A program made the position numbers and the translations under genes. The notes below the pieces were generated by a model that made no database searches, was not told the origin of the DNA, and saw nothing but the letters and a program-made list of their open reading frames with translations. Below are positions 8,876-16,474 of a stretch of 64,000 bases of DNA, in pieces (the stretch's first letter is position 1; each line of letters starts with the position of its first letter). Source of the stretch: an uncultured Mycoplasmatota bacterium (GTDB taxonomy: Bacteria; Bacillota_I; Bacilli_A; RF39; UBA660); NCBI GenBank assembly GCA_947302655.1, contig CAMYVW010000002.1, positions 105,537 through 169,536 on the forward strand, in the 5' to 3' direction.

Positions 8876-9412
8876 ATGAAAAAAATATTTTTTTTATTTA
8901 TTATGGTTTTACTTACTGGATGTAAAAATAACATATCAGCAAGCTCTGTTGTAACTAATTATTTAAATTCTTATAAAGCATTAGATAAAACAATTGATAA
9001 AGAAATTGATGAAGCACTAGATAATATAGATGATTATAATATAAAACAAAAAAACACTTATAAAAGTATATTGAAAAGACAATACAAAAGCTTAGAATAT
9101 GATATCTTAAAAGAGGAATATGATGAAAACAAAGTCCTTATAACTGTTAATATTAATGTTTATGATTTGAACAAAGCTGAAGAAGAAGCAATTGATTATT
9201 TGTCTGAAAATCTAAATTTATTTTATGATCCAAATAATAATTTTGATAACGAAAAATATCTATCTTATAAATTAGATTTAATGAAAAAGACAAACAACAG
9301 AATTGATTATGAAATAATTTTTTATTTAGAAAAAATAAAAGGGAAATGGGTATTAGAGCAACCAACAGAAAGTGATTTAGAAAAAATAAGTGGAACATAC
9401 ATAAATGAATAA
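8876..9412 (+). CDS. Small lipoprotein of unknown function
   Basis: 178 residues with a short signal ending in the lipobox LLTGC (Cys16), so the mature protein is lipid-anchored on the outside of the membrane. The body is charged and mostly helical at first (KALDKTIDKEIDEALD), then mixed, ending with a WVLEQP segment. This resembles the small NTF2-like or DUF lipoproteins of Bacilli, but I cannot name the family. AAGGTGAA lies 4 bases before the ATG. A hairpin terminator follows and overlaps the start of the next gene. Confidence 0.7.
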   Translation: MKKIFFLFIMVLLTGCKNNISASSVVTNYLNSYKALDKTIDKEIDEALDNIDDYNIKQKNTYKSILKRQYKSLEYDILKEEYDENKVLITVNINVYDLNKAEEEAIDYLSENLNLFYDPNNNFDNEKYLSYKLDLMKKTNNRIDYEIIFYLEKIKGKWVLEQPTESDLEKISGTYINE

Positions 9413-9428
9413 TTATTTTTATTAATCA

Positions 9429-9434
9429 TATTAT
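9429..9434 (+). promoter_or_regulatory. Possible -10 box immediately before the carboxypeptidase start
   Basis: TATTAT ends 5 bases before the ATG at 9440, which would place the transcription start at or next to the start codon. No ribosome binding site is present. The same CATATTATTAA(C/A)TATG arrangement occurs at 12499. Confidence 0.4.
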
Positions 9435-9435
9435 T

Positions 9436-9462
9436 AACTATGAAAAAAATCATAGTTTTTTT
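9436..9462 (+). terminator. Terminator of the lipoprotein gene, overlapping the next start codon
   Basis: AACTATGA and TCATAGTT form an 8-bp stem around an A6 loop, followed by T-residues. The ATG at 9440 lies within the left arm. Confidence 0.6.
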
Positions 9463-10459
9463 ATTTGTTTTTTTAATTAATGTGCAAAGGATAAATGCTT
9501 CATATGTTGTTTTAAATCAAGATGATAATATGGTAATAGAAGGATCTAATATACATGAGAAAAGATTAATAGCATCAATTACTAAAGTCATGACAGCTTA
9601 TATAGTTATAAATAATAGTAATTTAAATGATATAGTTACTGTAGGAGAAGAGGTAAATCAAGCACATGGAAGTTCTATTTATCTTGTTAAAGGAGAACAA
9701 CTTACTGTTAATGATTTATTATATGGAATGATCTTAAGAAGTGGTAATGATGCTGCAATTGTCTTAGCTAAATACGTTAGTGGTTCTATAGATGAATTTG
9801 TTAAACTTATGAATAGTGAAGTAATTAAATTAGGACTTAAAAATACAGTTTTTATGAATCCAACGGGTCTTGATGATGACATAAAGGGAAATATATCAAC
9901 TGCTTATGATATGGGAGTTATAACTAATTTAGCTATGAAAAATAAGATATTTCGCAAAATTTTTAAAACAAAGCATTATAAATGTAAATCTAATATAAAA
10001 TCTTTTGATTGGTATAATAAAAATAAAACCTTATATAATTATAAATATACTACCGGTGGAAAAACAGGATATACTAAAAAAGCTTATAGAACTTTAATAA
10101 CTACAGCAACTAAAGATAATATTGATTTAACTATTGTATCTTTAAATATGAGCGATGATTTTAATTTTCATAAAAATAAATATATAGATATTTTTAACAA
10201 GTATAAAAAATATTTAATTATCAATAAATATGATTTAAATATAAATAATAAATTTTATAAAAAAAGAAAATGTTCTTTTTTTATGAAAAATAATTATTAT
10301 TATTTAACAAAAAAAGATTTGTTAAAAAATTTAAGAGTTGAATATGTTTTAAATAAAGATGTTAGTTTAAAAAACAATATTATTGGTAGTGCTTATGTAT
10401 ACGACAAGAACAAAATAGTTTTTGAAGATCCAATCTATTTAAAGTGTATAGATAAATAA
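9440..10459 (+). CDS. D-alanyl-D-alanine carboxypeptidase (S11, DacF/DacB-like)
   Basis: A 339-residue exported penicillin-binding protein that trims the terminal D-Ala from peptidoglycan stem peptides. A signal peptide (residues 1-20) precedes the three active-site motifs: SITK (about 46-49), SGN (about 104-106) and KTG in GGKTGYT (about 208). The C-terminal domain beyond about 250 is Lys/Asn/Tyr-rich and poorly conserved. The signal peptide requires the ATG at 9440 although no ribosome site precedes it. rluB follows, as in the dacB-spmAB-rluB order of B. subtilis, with the spm genes absent. Confidence 0.9.
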   Translation: MKKIIVFLFVFLINVQRINASYVVLNQDDNMVIEGSNIHEKRLIASITKVMTAYIVINNSNLNDIVTVGEEVNQAHGSSIYLVKGEQLTVNDLLYGMILRSGNDAAIVLAKYVSGSIDEFVKLMNSEVIKLGLKNTVFMNPTGLDDDIKGNISTAYDMGVITNLAMKNKIFRKIFKTKHYKCKSNIKSFDWYNKNKTLYNYKYTTGGKTGYTKKAYRTLITTATKDNIDLTIVSLNMSDDFNFHKNKYIDIFNKYKKYLIINKYDLNINNKFYKKRKCSFFMKNNYYYLTKKDLLKNLRVEYVLNKDVSLKNNIIGSAYVYDKNKIVFEDPIYLKCIDK

Positions 10460-10495
10460 AAATATTATCATCTTTTTTTATTTTTTTCTTAATTA

Positions 10496-10504
10496 TGGTA
10501 TAAT
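10496..10504 (+). promoter_or_regulatory. Extended -10 promoter of rluB
   Basis: TGGTATAAT followed at once by the TGGTGAT ribosome site and the ATG at 10521. Confidence 0.55.
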
Positions 10505-10520
10505 TTTTTTGGTGATACAA

Positions 10521-11231
10521 ATGGAGCGTCTACAGAAAGTAATAGCAAACTATGGGTACACATCAAGAAGAAATGCAGAAAAACTTATTACTGATGGAAG
10601 AGTAAAAGTTAATGGCATTAAAGTTACATTACTTGGGACTAAAGTAAGCGGAACTGATATTATTACTATTGATGATGTGGTTATTAATAAAGAAGAAAAA
10701 AAGGTGTATTATTTACTTAATAAACCTAGAGAAGTTATTTGCTCAGCATCTGATGATAAGGGTAGGAAAACAGTTGTTGATATCATAAATTCTGAGTACA
10801 GAATATATCCTGTTGGAAGACTTGATTATGATACGACTGGTTTAATTATTTTAACTAATGATGGGGAACTTGCTAATTACTTAATGCATCCTAAAAATGA
10901 AGTTAAGAAAACATATCTTGCCAAAATTGAAGGACTTCTTAGTAAAGATGATATTGTTAGTTTAAAAAAAGGTATTGTTATTGATGGAAGAAAAGTTGAT
11001 ACTTCTAATTTTAAAATTAAAAGTAAAAATATAGAAAAAAATACATCTTTGGTTGAAATAACTATTGTAGAAGGAAGAAATCATATTGTAAGAAATATTT
11101 TTGCTAGCTTACATCATGATGTTATAAAATTAACACGTACGCATTATGCTTTTTTAGACATTCATAATTTAAAATCTGGGGAGTATCGACTTCTTACATT
11201 AAAAGAGATTAAAAGATTGTATAGCATTTAA
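10521..11231 (+). CDS. rluB: 23S rRNA pseudouridine synthase, RluB family
   Basis: 236 residues: an N-terminal S4 RNA-binding domain (MERLQKVIANYGYTSRRNAEKLI) and the RsuA/RluB catalytic domain with the Asp of PVGRLDYDTTGL and later the VEGRNHIVRNIFA motif. Family members make pseudouridine in the large-subunit rRNA (RluB at 2605 in E. coli numbering) or 16S rRNA (RsuA); the S4 start and length favour RluB. I start at ATG 10521 behind GGTGAT; an in-frame TTG at 10509 falls in the promoter region. The gene ends in a bidirectional terminator shared with the ferredoxin gene. Confidence 0.85.
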   Translation: MERLQKVIANYGYTSRRNAEKLITDGRVKVNGIKVTLLGTKVSGTDIITIDDVVINKEEKKVYYLLNKPREVICSASDDKGRKTVVDIINSEYRIYPVGRLDYDTTGLIILTNDGELANYLMHPKNEVKKTYLAKIEGLLSKDDIVSLKKGIVIDGRKVDTSNFKIKSKNIEKNTSLVEITIVEGRNHIVRNIFASLHHDVIKLTRTHYAFLDIHNLKSGEYRLLTLKEIKRLYSI

Positions 11232-11258
11232 AAAAGCCACTTTAAAGTGGCTTTTTTT
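11230..11258. terminator. Bidirectional terminator between rluB and ferredoxin gene
   Basis: AAGCCACTTT pairs with AAAGTGGCTT, flanked by A-run and T-run, so it can serve both converging genes. Confidence 0.85.
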
Positions 11259-11260
11259 AA

Positions 11261-11542
11261 TTATTTACAATCACAGTTTTCGCATCCACAATCGCAGTTT
11301 TCATCATTTGTGCAATCAGAGCAGCAATTACATTCATCTTTAGAGCAACTATTACCTTCACCTTTAGTAATAGCACCAGTAGGGCATGATTCTAAAGCAC
11401 TAGTTAAATTTGCTGAATCTAGATTTTCATTACTAATAACGCTTGACAAACCGTTATCGTTAAAATCAAAATGTTCTGGATCTATTGCAACGCAAGCTCC
11501 ACAACCAATACATTGTTCTTCATTTACATTAATTTTTTCCAT
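11261..11542 (-). CDS. 4Fe-4S ferredoxin with cysteine-rich tail
   Basis: 93 residues. The N-terminal 60 residues form a single-cluster bacterial ferredoxin: CIGCGAC (Cys11, 14, 17) and CPTGAI (Cys53). Residues 64-93 are an added tail with ten cysteines among Asp, Glu, Asn and Ser, of metallothionein-like spacing (CNCCSDC, CDCGC, CDC). Ordinary Fer proteins end soon after the CP motif. GGTGAAG precedes the ATG at 11542. The ferredoxin call is firm; metal binding by the tail is inference from composition. Confidence 0.85.
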   Translation of the reverse strand: MEKINVNEEQCIGCGACVAIDPEHFDFNDNGLSSVISNENLDSANLTSALESCPTGAITKGEGNSCSKDECNCCSDCTNDENCDCGCENCDCK

Positions 11543-11649
11543 TTTTCTTCACCATTAATATTATAAAAAAAATAATATATAAAATCAATTATATTATTTA
11601 AAAATAGTTAAATATATGTTATTATTTTATTAGATTGGGGTGCTATAAA

Positions 11650-12465
11650 ATGCAAACAAGGATGGAAAAGTACACTGATGCACATGAAGAACTTGGATCT
11701 AGATCTAAGAGAAATGAAGAACTTTATAAAAGCATTTCAAATGAGGAACTAGATAAATATACTATTAAAACAAACGCGACTGTACTAAGTGATAATGGCA
11801 CAAATATTGATATTGATCACATTAAAAGAATTTTAGAAACAAGATATAATGAAGCCCCTAAACGTAAGTCAATAACAATACCTGAAGAGGTAAATGATAA
11901 CGATATAACTCAAGTTGAAACAAAAGAATATGATATTAATTTAATATTAGAAAAAGCTAAAGAACAAGAAAACGTTGATTATGAGAAAAATCGTTTTAAA
12001 AAATTAAGAGATACACAATATGATATATTAAGAGATTTAAATATTGATGGAAGGTCTGCTGATAATGAGGATGCTAAAGTAGATAAAGATGAATTACTTG
12101 AACTAATTAATACCATCACACAAAAAGAATTAGAAAATAAAAAGGGGTCTGATGATCCACTTGATTTATTTCCTGATTTAAAAGGTGATGATAATACAGT
12201 AGTACTTGATGGAATGCAAGAAGAAATAACTGATAAACTTGCTAATGCTCCAATTGAAGAAGATGAAACATTAGATAAATCTTTTTATACTACTACAACA
12301 TCATTTACTCAAAGTGATTTTGATGATTTTGATGATTTAAAGAAGGAAGTTAAAGGTCATAAACTTATTTTAATTATTCTTACGATAGTTATTATTGGTG
12401 GTTTATTATTTGCAATATTCTTTCTACTAAACAATTTTTTAGGTATTAATTTCTTTAAAAAATGA
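11650..12465 (+). CDS. Tail-anchored acidic protein of unknown function
   Basis: 271 residues, starting at ATG 11650 behind GGGGTG (an in-frame TTG at 11635 includes that site). The body is hydrophilic, rich in Asp/Glu/Asn/Lys, with helical stretches (KRILETRYNEAPKRKS; ILEKAKEQENVDYEKN) and a conserved-looking RFKKLRDTQYDILRDL segment. A single hydrophobic segment at about 238-264 lies at the C-terminus, so most of the protein should face the cytoplasm. No family is recognised. It sits upstream of yunB but is separated from it by a terminator. Confidence 0.6.
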   Translation: MQTRMEKYTDAHEELGSRSKRNEELYKSISNEELDKYTIKTNATVLSDNGTNIDIDHIKRILETRYNEAPKRKSITIPEEVNDNDITQVETKEYDINLILEKAKEQENVDYEKNRFKKLRDTQYDILRDLNIDGRSADNEDAKVDKDELLELINTITQKELENKKGSDDPLDLFPDLKGDDNTVVLDGMQEEITDKLANAPIEEDETLDKSFYTTTTSFTQSDFDDFDDLKKEVKGHKLILIILTIVIIGGLLFAIFFLLNNFLGINFFKK

Positions 12466-12485
12466 TAATTTATTATCATTTTTTT
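12459..12485 (+). terminator. Terminator before yunB-like gene
   Basis: AATGATAA and TTATCATT stem with T-run; it overlaps the stop codon of the preceding gene. Confidence 0.7.
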
Positions 12486-12487
12486 CA

Positions 12488-12493
12488 TATTAT
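12488..12493 (+). promoter_or_regulatory. Possible -10 box directly before the yunB-like start
   Basis: TATTAT ends 5 bases before ATG 12499, with no ribosome site between; the geometry is the same as at 9429-9442. Confidence 0.4.
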
Positions 12494-12498
12494 TAAAT

Positions 12499-13179
12499 AT
12501 GTTAAGAAGAAAATATATAATACTTATAAATTTTATAATTATTTTTATCCTTTTCTTATTTTATATTTTATATTTTGGTAGTAAATATATTAAAAGACTA
12601 GATGCTTTTATATATGAAAATAATAAAATTATAATAAAAAATGAATTAAATACTTTTATTAATAGTATAAGTAATCTTGATTATAATAAAGTATATAATT
12701 TTCAATATAATGATAAAAAAGAAATTATTGGAGCAAATTATAATATAAATTATATTAATAAATATATTGTTAAATATACAAGTGAATTTAAAAATAATAT
12801 TAAACATATTTTATATAGTAAATATGTAAACAACTATTTTAAAAAATTAAATATAAATAATAATACATATCTTGTAGTACCAATTGGTATTGTATCTAAT
12901 AATCCTTTTCTATATAATTTTGGACCTAATATATTTTTATCTTATGACTTTTTAACAACATATAATTTCTACTTAGATTTTGATGCAAAAAATTATGGCC
13001 TTAATAACACACTTGTAAACTTGTACCTAACTGTTGAAGTTGAACAAAGTATTTTTAAGCCTACACTTGAAACAAAAAATAAAACTAAATATCGTTTTTT
13101 AATTTCATCTCAAATAGTATATGGAAGATTTGCTGATTTTTTAAGTGCAGGAATTAATATGAAAAGCAGTAATTTATGA
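12499..13179 (+). CDS. YunB-family (sporulation-associated) membrane protein
   Basis: 226 residues with one N-terminal membrane helix (about 7-26). The conserved YunB block is recognisable: VPIGIVSNNPFLYNFGPNI (127-145), GLNNTLVNLYLTVEVE (167-182) and the final SSQIVYGRFADFLSAG. In B. subtilis YunB is a SigE-controlled protein needed for efficient sporulation. Its neighbour here is yutD, and yutH and yutI(nfu) follow, the same set that lies near yunB in B. subtilis, which supports orthology. No ribosome site is visible. Whether this organism sporulates is not shown in the window. Confidence 0.75.
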   Translation: MLRRKYIILINFIIIFILFLFYILYFGSKYIKRLDAFIYENNKIIIKNELNTFINSISNLDYNKVYNFQYNDKKEIIGANYNINYINKYIVKYTSEFKNNIKHILYSKYVNNYFKKLNINNNTYLVVPIGIVSNNPFLYNFGPNIFLSYDFLTTYNFYLDFDAKNYGLNNTLVNLYLTVEVEQSIFKPTLETKNKTKYRFLISSQIVYGRFADFLSAGINMKSSNL

Positions 13180-13185
13180 TATAAT
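13177..13185 (+). promoter_or_regulatory. Extended -10 promoter of yutD-like gene
   Basis: TGATATAAT, overlapping the stop codon of the yunB-like gene, then AGAGGTGAT before the ATG at 13202. Confidence 0.5.
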
Positions 13186-13201
13186 TAAAGAGGTGATATA
13201 T

Positions 13202-13489
13202 ATGAAAACTATTAAGATTAATAATAAAAAATATGAAATAATTAATGATGATAATGACGTAATAGATATTGAATTACTTAATGAAAAAATAACAGATTAT
13301 TTTGATGAGTTTGATTATATTGTTGGTGATTATGCCTATAATAAATTAAGATTAAAAGGATTTAATGATAAAGGCAATAAGCATTATAAACCAATAAATG
13401 ATATAGCAAATTTAGATAAATATATAAGTGATTATTGTGCTTATGGTTGTAAGTGGTTTTGCATAAAAAAAACCAGTAATAATGATTGA
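13202..13489 (+). CDS. yutD: YutD family protein (DUF1027)
   Basis: 95 residues. The characteristic block YFDEFDYIVGDYAYNKLRL, LKGF and the C-terminal YISDYCAYGCKWFCIKK match the DUF1027/YutD family, small proteins of unknown function found across Bacilli. ATG 13202 follows AGAGGTGAT; the in-frame GTG at 13193 is part of that ribosome site. The position between yunB- and yutH-like genes is conserved with B. subtilis. Confidence 0.8.
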   Translation: MKTIKINNKKYEIINDDNDVIDIELLNEKITDYFDEFDYIVGDYAYNKLRLKGFNDKGNKHYKPINDIANLDKYISDYCAYGCKWFCIKKTSNND

Positions 13490-13514
13490 TTTAAAATTGT
13501 ACTTTTGATATAAT
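13486..13514 (+). promoter_or_regulatory. Promoter of the gene at 13541
   Basis: TTGATT, 17-base spacer, TATAAT with an upstream TG (extended -10). Confidence 0.6.
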
Positions 13515-13540
13515 GCTAATGAGAATAGGAAGGGATAAAT

Positions 13541-14248
13541 ATGACAAAGGTAAAACTAAACCTAGTATCTGGAAATATTCAAGAAAGAGAAGTTGTTACA
13601 GCTTTTAAATATAATGATGTTAAATACATTATTTTTGATGGTGAAAGTACTGGATCAATGGGACTTCCAATTATCTTAGTATGTAAGGAAGTTTTAGGTA
13701 AAGTAGTTGGTATAACTGATGCTGAAGAGTGGAAGAATACAAAAGAATGTTTAAAGAAAATAATCTCTGGTGAAAAAATTGAATATGCTAGTGTTAATTC
13801 AGAATTAAAAGCAGATGATATATATTATCGTCAGTTAACTCTTCCAGTTGCATCATTTGATGCTCTTAAGAATTCATATGTTATTCCAGATACAAGTGAA
13901 GTTGGTAGTGATGCTTCTAATGCTACACCAGTATTTGAACAAATTGTACCTGAAGACATTACAAAAACTGATATATCTTCAATTAATCCTGTTCCAGCTG
14001 ATACATTTAATAATCCTCAATTAAATAATGAACCAGCTGTAACTAGTGAACCAGTTCCTTCAAGTATTCCTGCAGTTGAACAAGCAGTACCTGTTGTAGA
14101 AAAACCAGTAGAGGAATATAATTTAAATGAAGCATCTTCAAATGTTGCTCCTGCAATTAATAATTATGACGAATTAAAAAATGAGTTTTTAAAATCAGCT
14201 GAAAAATTATTTGATGAAATATATAATAAGATTAATCATAATGATTAA
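13541..14248 (+). CDS. Unknown protein with Pro/Val-rich central linker
   Basis: 235 residues. The first 110 look like a compact beta-rich domain (REVVTAFKYNDVKYIIFDGE and YYRQLTLPVASFDALKNS), followed by a Pro/Val/Glu/Ala/Asn-rich linker (about 125-200) and a short C-terminal helix (ELKNEFLKSAEKLFDEIYNKI). The N-terminal part resembles small DUF1292-like domains in character, but I cannot claim membership. AGGAAGGGAT precedes the ATG. It lies where B. subtilis has yutE-G, to which it shows no visible relation. Confidence 0.6.
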   Translation: MTKVKLNLVSGNIQEREVVTAFKYNDVKYIIFDGESTGSMGLPIILVCKEVLGKVVGITDAEEWKNTKECLKKIISGEKIEYASVNSELKADDIYYRQLTLPVASFDALKNSYVIPDTSEVGSDASNATPVFEQIVPEDITKTDISSINPVPADTFNNPQLNNEPAVTSEPVPSSIPAVEQAVPVVEKPVEEYNLNEASSNVAPAINNYDELKNEFLKSAEKLFDEIYNKINHND

Positions 14249-14257
14249 TCTTTTTTT
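14228..14257 (+). terminator. Terminator after the gene at 13541
   Basis: AGATTAATCA and TGATTAATCT form a 10-bp stem with T-run, overlapping the stop codon. Confidence 0.85.
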
Positions 14258-14279
14258 ATATAATTAATTAAGTGATTAT

Positions 14280-15176
14280 ATGAAAAACCTAATTGATTAT
14301 TTATATAGCATTGATATAACTAATATAGATAAGCATGATTATTATTATTTATTAAAGGATAATCATACTACTTATCTTTTTTCAAAATATAATCATTATC
14401 GAGATTTTGATTTTATTTACAATATATGTGATGAACTTAATAAACACTATTTTTATGTATATAAATTAAAGAAAAATATATATAACAATATTCTTTCAAC
14501 TATTGATAATGAGAAATACTATTTACTTGATATTGGTTTAAACTATGATAATGAATTGGATTTTTATGAGATGGTTAACTTTTATAAACGGTCTAGTGTT
14601 TTTTTAAATAGAAATTTTAATTTTAAGTGTAACTGGGATATTTTATGGGAAAATAAAATTGATTATTTGCATTTACATGCAAATAATTATCTTGTTTCTA
14701 ATAAAAATATCGCACCATTATTTTTTTATTATTTAGGATTAGCAGAAAATGCACTTATATATGTTAAAACAATTGAAAAGAATATTGGGTTTTCCATAAA
14801 TGATCGAATATCTTTTACTCATAGGAGGATGCCTGCGCACATAAAGAATCTTTTCTTTTATAATCCCTTTAATTTGATGATTGATCTTGAGGTTAGGGAT
14901 ATAGCAGAGTATATTAAAAGCATGTATTATAGTGATTTGGATTATATAAATGATCTTGAGTATTATTTAAAAACTAATTTATTAACAAAGTATTCGGCAT
15001 CGATGCTTTATGCAAGGATTGTTTATCCAAGTAATTTTTTTGATTATTATGAAAATAAAAGTGAAGAATATTTTTCTGGTAAGTTTAGTGATACGAACAG
15101 TTATGAAAGTTTTATAAAAAAAACATATGAATTAATTAATTCACATGTTAATATTGATAAAATTTCTTGGTTATAA
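14280..15176 (+). CDS. YutH/CotS-like degenerate kinase-fold protein
   Basis: 298 residues. The region around SFTHRRMPAHIKNLFFYNP followed by MIDLEVRDIAEYIKSMYY resembles the aminoglycoside-phosphotransferase-like fold of spore-coat associated YutH/CotS proteins, in which the catalytic HxD and Asp motifs are replaced; no clear kinase HGD motif is present. In B. subtilis YutH is spore-coat associated. Synteny with yunB, yutD and yutI(nfu) is the strongest support. AAGTGAT precedes the ATG. The gene ends in TTATAA, whose two halves are the stop codons of this gene and of the convergent nfu-like gene. Confidence 0.6.
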   Translation: MKNLIDYLYSIDITNIDKHDYYYLLKDNHTTYLFSKYNHYRDFDFIYNICDELNKHYFYVYKLKKNIYNNILSTIDNEKYYLLDIGLNYDNELDFYEMVNFYKRSSVFLNRNFNFKCNWDILWENKIDYLHLHANNYLVSNKNIAPLFFYYLGLAENALIYVKTIEKNIGFSINDRISFTHRRMPAHIKNLFFYNPFNLMIDLEVRDIAEYIKSMYYSDLDYINDLEYYLKTNLLTKYSASMLYARIVYPSNFFDYYENKSEEYFSGKFSDTNSYESFIKKTYELINSHVNIDKISWL

Positions 15177-15395
15177 TGTTACGTTTATTACACCTTTAAT
15201 TTCAGGAACTTCTTGTTTAATCATTTCTTCAATTCCTTCGTTTATTGTCATGTCTTGATGCATGCAATCTTGGCATGCTCCTGTAAGCTTAACATAAACG
15301 TATCCATCTTCATATTTTATATATTCAATATCGCCACCATCCATATTTAGATATGGTCTTATATTTTCGATTAATTCTTTAATTTTATCTTCCAT
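15171..15395 (-). CDS. NifU-like Fe-S scaffold/carrier (Nfu, YutI)
   Basis: 74 residues forming the NifU C-terminal domain: MEDKIKELIENIRPYLNMDG followed by GDIEYI and the cluster-binding CxxC in GACQDCMHQDMT. Such proteins receive Fe-S clusters from SUF and hand them to client enzymes; a SUF operon lies at 48.2 kb and MiaB and ferredoxin are possible clients here. I start at ATG 15395 with GGAGG 6 bases upstream; an open frame extends to 15575, but that upstream part is AT-rich intergenic sequence overlapping the next gene. B. subtilis yutI lies beside yutH as here. Confidence 0.85.
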   Translation of the reverse strand: MEDKIKELIENIRPYLNMDGGDIEYIKYEDGYVYVKLTGACQDCMHQDMTINEGIEEMIKQEVPEIKGVINVTL

Positions 15396-15476
15396 ATTTC
15401 CTCCAATATAATTATATATCTTTAGCTTGTTTATGTAAACTTTATATGCTAATATAACTTTGAAGGTGTTATTAAA

Positions 15477-15827
15477 ATGTATAAAGTAGACGATGTTATT
15501 AACTGTACTGTTTGTGGAATTGAAAAGTATGGCATATTTATTAGAACAGAAGATGATTATACTGGATTGATTCATATCTCTGAAATTTCAAGTGATTTTG
15601 TTAGAAACGTAAGTGATTATGCTAAAGTAGGGGAAAAGATTAAATGCCAAGTTCTTGAAGTAAACGACGAATTGAAGCAGTTAAAATTAACAATAAAACA
15701 TTTAAATTTTAAAGAAGGTTATTCACGTGAAGAAATATCAAAACTTGATTCTGGATTTGATACACTAAAGAATAATCTTCCAAAATGGATAGAGGAGAAA
15801 AAGCAAGAATTCTCTGATAAAAAATAA
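15477..15827 (+). CDS. S1 RNA-binding domain protein (YugI/CvfD-like)
   Basis: 116 residues: one S1 domain at about 3-75 (VDDVINCTVCGIEKYGIFIR then GLIHISEIS and VGEKIKCQVLEVN) and a short helical tail. Single-S1 proteins of this size (GSP13/YugI, CvfD) bind the ribosome or RNA and affect expression of stress and virulence genes in Firmicutes. GAAGGTG precedes the ATG. It is transcribed divergently from the nfu-like gene and ends in a bidirectional terminator next to tRNA-Leu. Confidence 0.8.
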   Translation: MYKVDDVINCTVCGIEKYGIFIRTEDDYTGLIHISEISSDFVRNVSDYAKVGEKIKCQVLEVNDELKQLKLTIKHLNFKEGYSREEISKLDSGFDTLKNNLPKWIEEKKQEFSDKK

Positions 15828-15857
15828 AAAAATCACCATGTTGGTGATATTTTTTAT
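15825..15857. terminator. Bidirectional terminator between S1 gene and tRNA-Leu
   Basis: ATCACCA and TGGTGAT stem flanked by an A-run and a T-run; serves both converging units. Confidence 0.8.
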
Positions 15858-15859
15858 AT

Positions 15860-15948
15860 TGGTGCCCAAGGCCGGACTTGAACCGGCACGAGCTTTAACA
15901 CCCGCAGGATTTTAAGTCCTGTGCGTCTACCTATTCCGCCACTTGGGC
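15860..15948 (-). tRNA. tRNA-Leu (anticodon UAA)
   Basis: On the minus strand GCCCAAG pairs with CTTGGGC; anticodon TAA sits in CAGGACTTAAAATCCTG; a long variable arm (class II) and GTTCAAGTCC T-loop are present; CCA is encoded. Confidence 0.95.
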
Positions 15949-16061
15949 AAGGCACTGTCTTATTAATTAAGACTATTTAAGTATAATATGTATTTTAGTT
16001 TTTTTCAAGTGTTTTTTAATAAAATTGGTCTAAATTTCTGAGGTTTATTCATAAAATATAA

Positions 16062-16091
16062 TTGACATGGTTTTTAAACTTATGTTATAAT
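16062..16091 (+). promoter_or_regulatory. Promoter of the Ser-fMet-Asp-Phe tRNA operon
   Basis: Perfect TTGACA, 18-base spacer, perfect TATAAT with upstream TG: among the strongest promoters in the window, as expected for stable RNA. Confidence 0.85.
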
Positions 16092-16103
16092 CTTTTTGTG
16101 TCT

Positions 16104-16196
16104 GGAGGAATACCCAAGTCCGGTTGAAGGGACTGGTCTTGAAAACCAGGAGGTCGCGTAATCGGCGCAGGGGTTCGAATCCCTTTTCCTCCGCCA
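16104..16196 (+). tRNA. tRNA-Ser (anticodon UGA)
   Basis: Acceptor GGAGGAA with TTCCTCC, anticodon TGA in CTGGTCTTGAAAACCAG, long variable arm, discriminator G, CCA encoded. The GCCA end matches the UGGC of the T-box at 52.4 kb. Confidence 0.95.
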
Positions 16197-16205
16197 CTTA
16201 AATAT

Positions 16206-16282
<77 letters not shown>

Positions 16283-16286
16283 ATTT

Positions 16287-16362
16287 GGTTCCGTAGTGTA
16301 GCGGTTATCACGTCTGCCTGTCACGCAGAAGATCGCGGGTTCAATTCCCGTCGGAACCGCCA
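16287..16362 (+). tRNA. tRNA-Asp (anticodon GUC)
   Basis: GGTTCCG pairs with CGGAACC, anticodon GTC in TCTGCCTGTCACGCAGA, CCA encoded. Confidence 0.95.
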
Positions 16363-16366
16363 TGTT

Positions 16367-16442
<76 letters not shown>

Positions 16443-16453
16443 TTTTATAAATT

Positions 16454-16474
16454 AAGCCATCATGGCTTTTTTTT
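16454..16474 (+). terminator. Terminator of tRNA operon
   Basis: AAGCCAT and ATGGCTT stem with a T8 run. It reaches the convergent helicase stop codon. Confidence 0.85.

Noticed and set aside
11247..11558. 103-residue open frame on the plus strand over the ferredoxin gene
   Set aside because: Antisense to the ferredoxin, Ser/Gln-rich, no ribosome site and it starts inside a terminator.
15396..15575. N-terminal extension of the Nfu-like protein
   Set aside because: The extension is translated intergenic AT-rich sequence overlapping the S1 gene start; a GGAGG site fixes the start at 15395.
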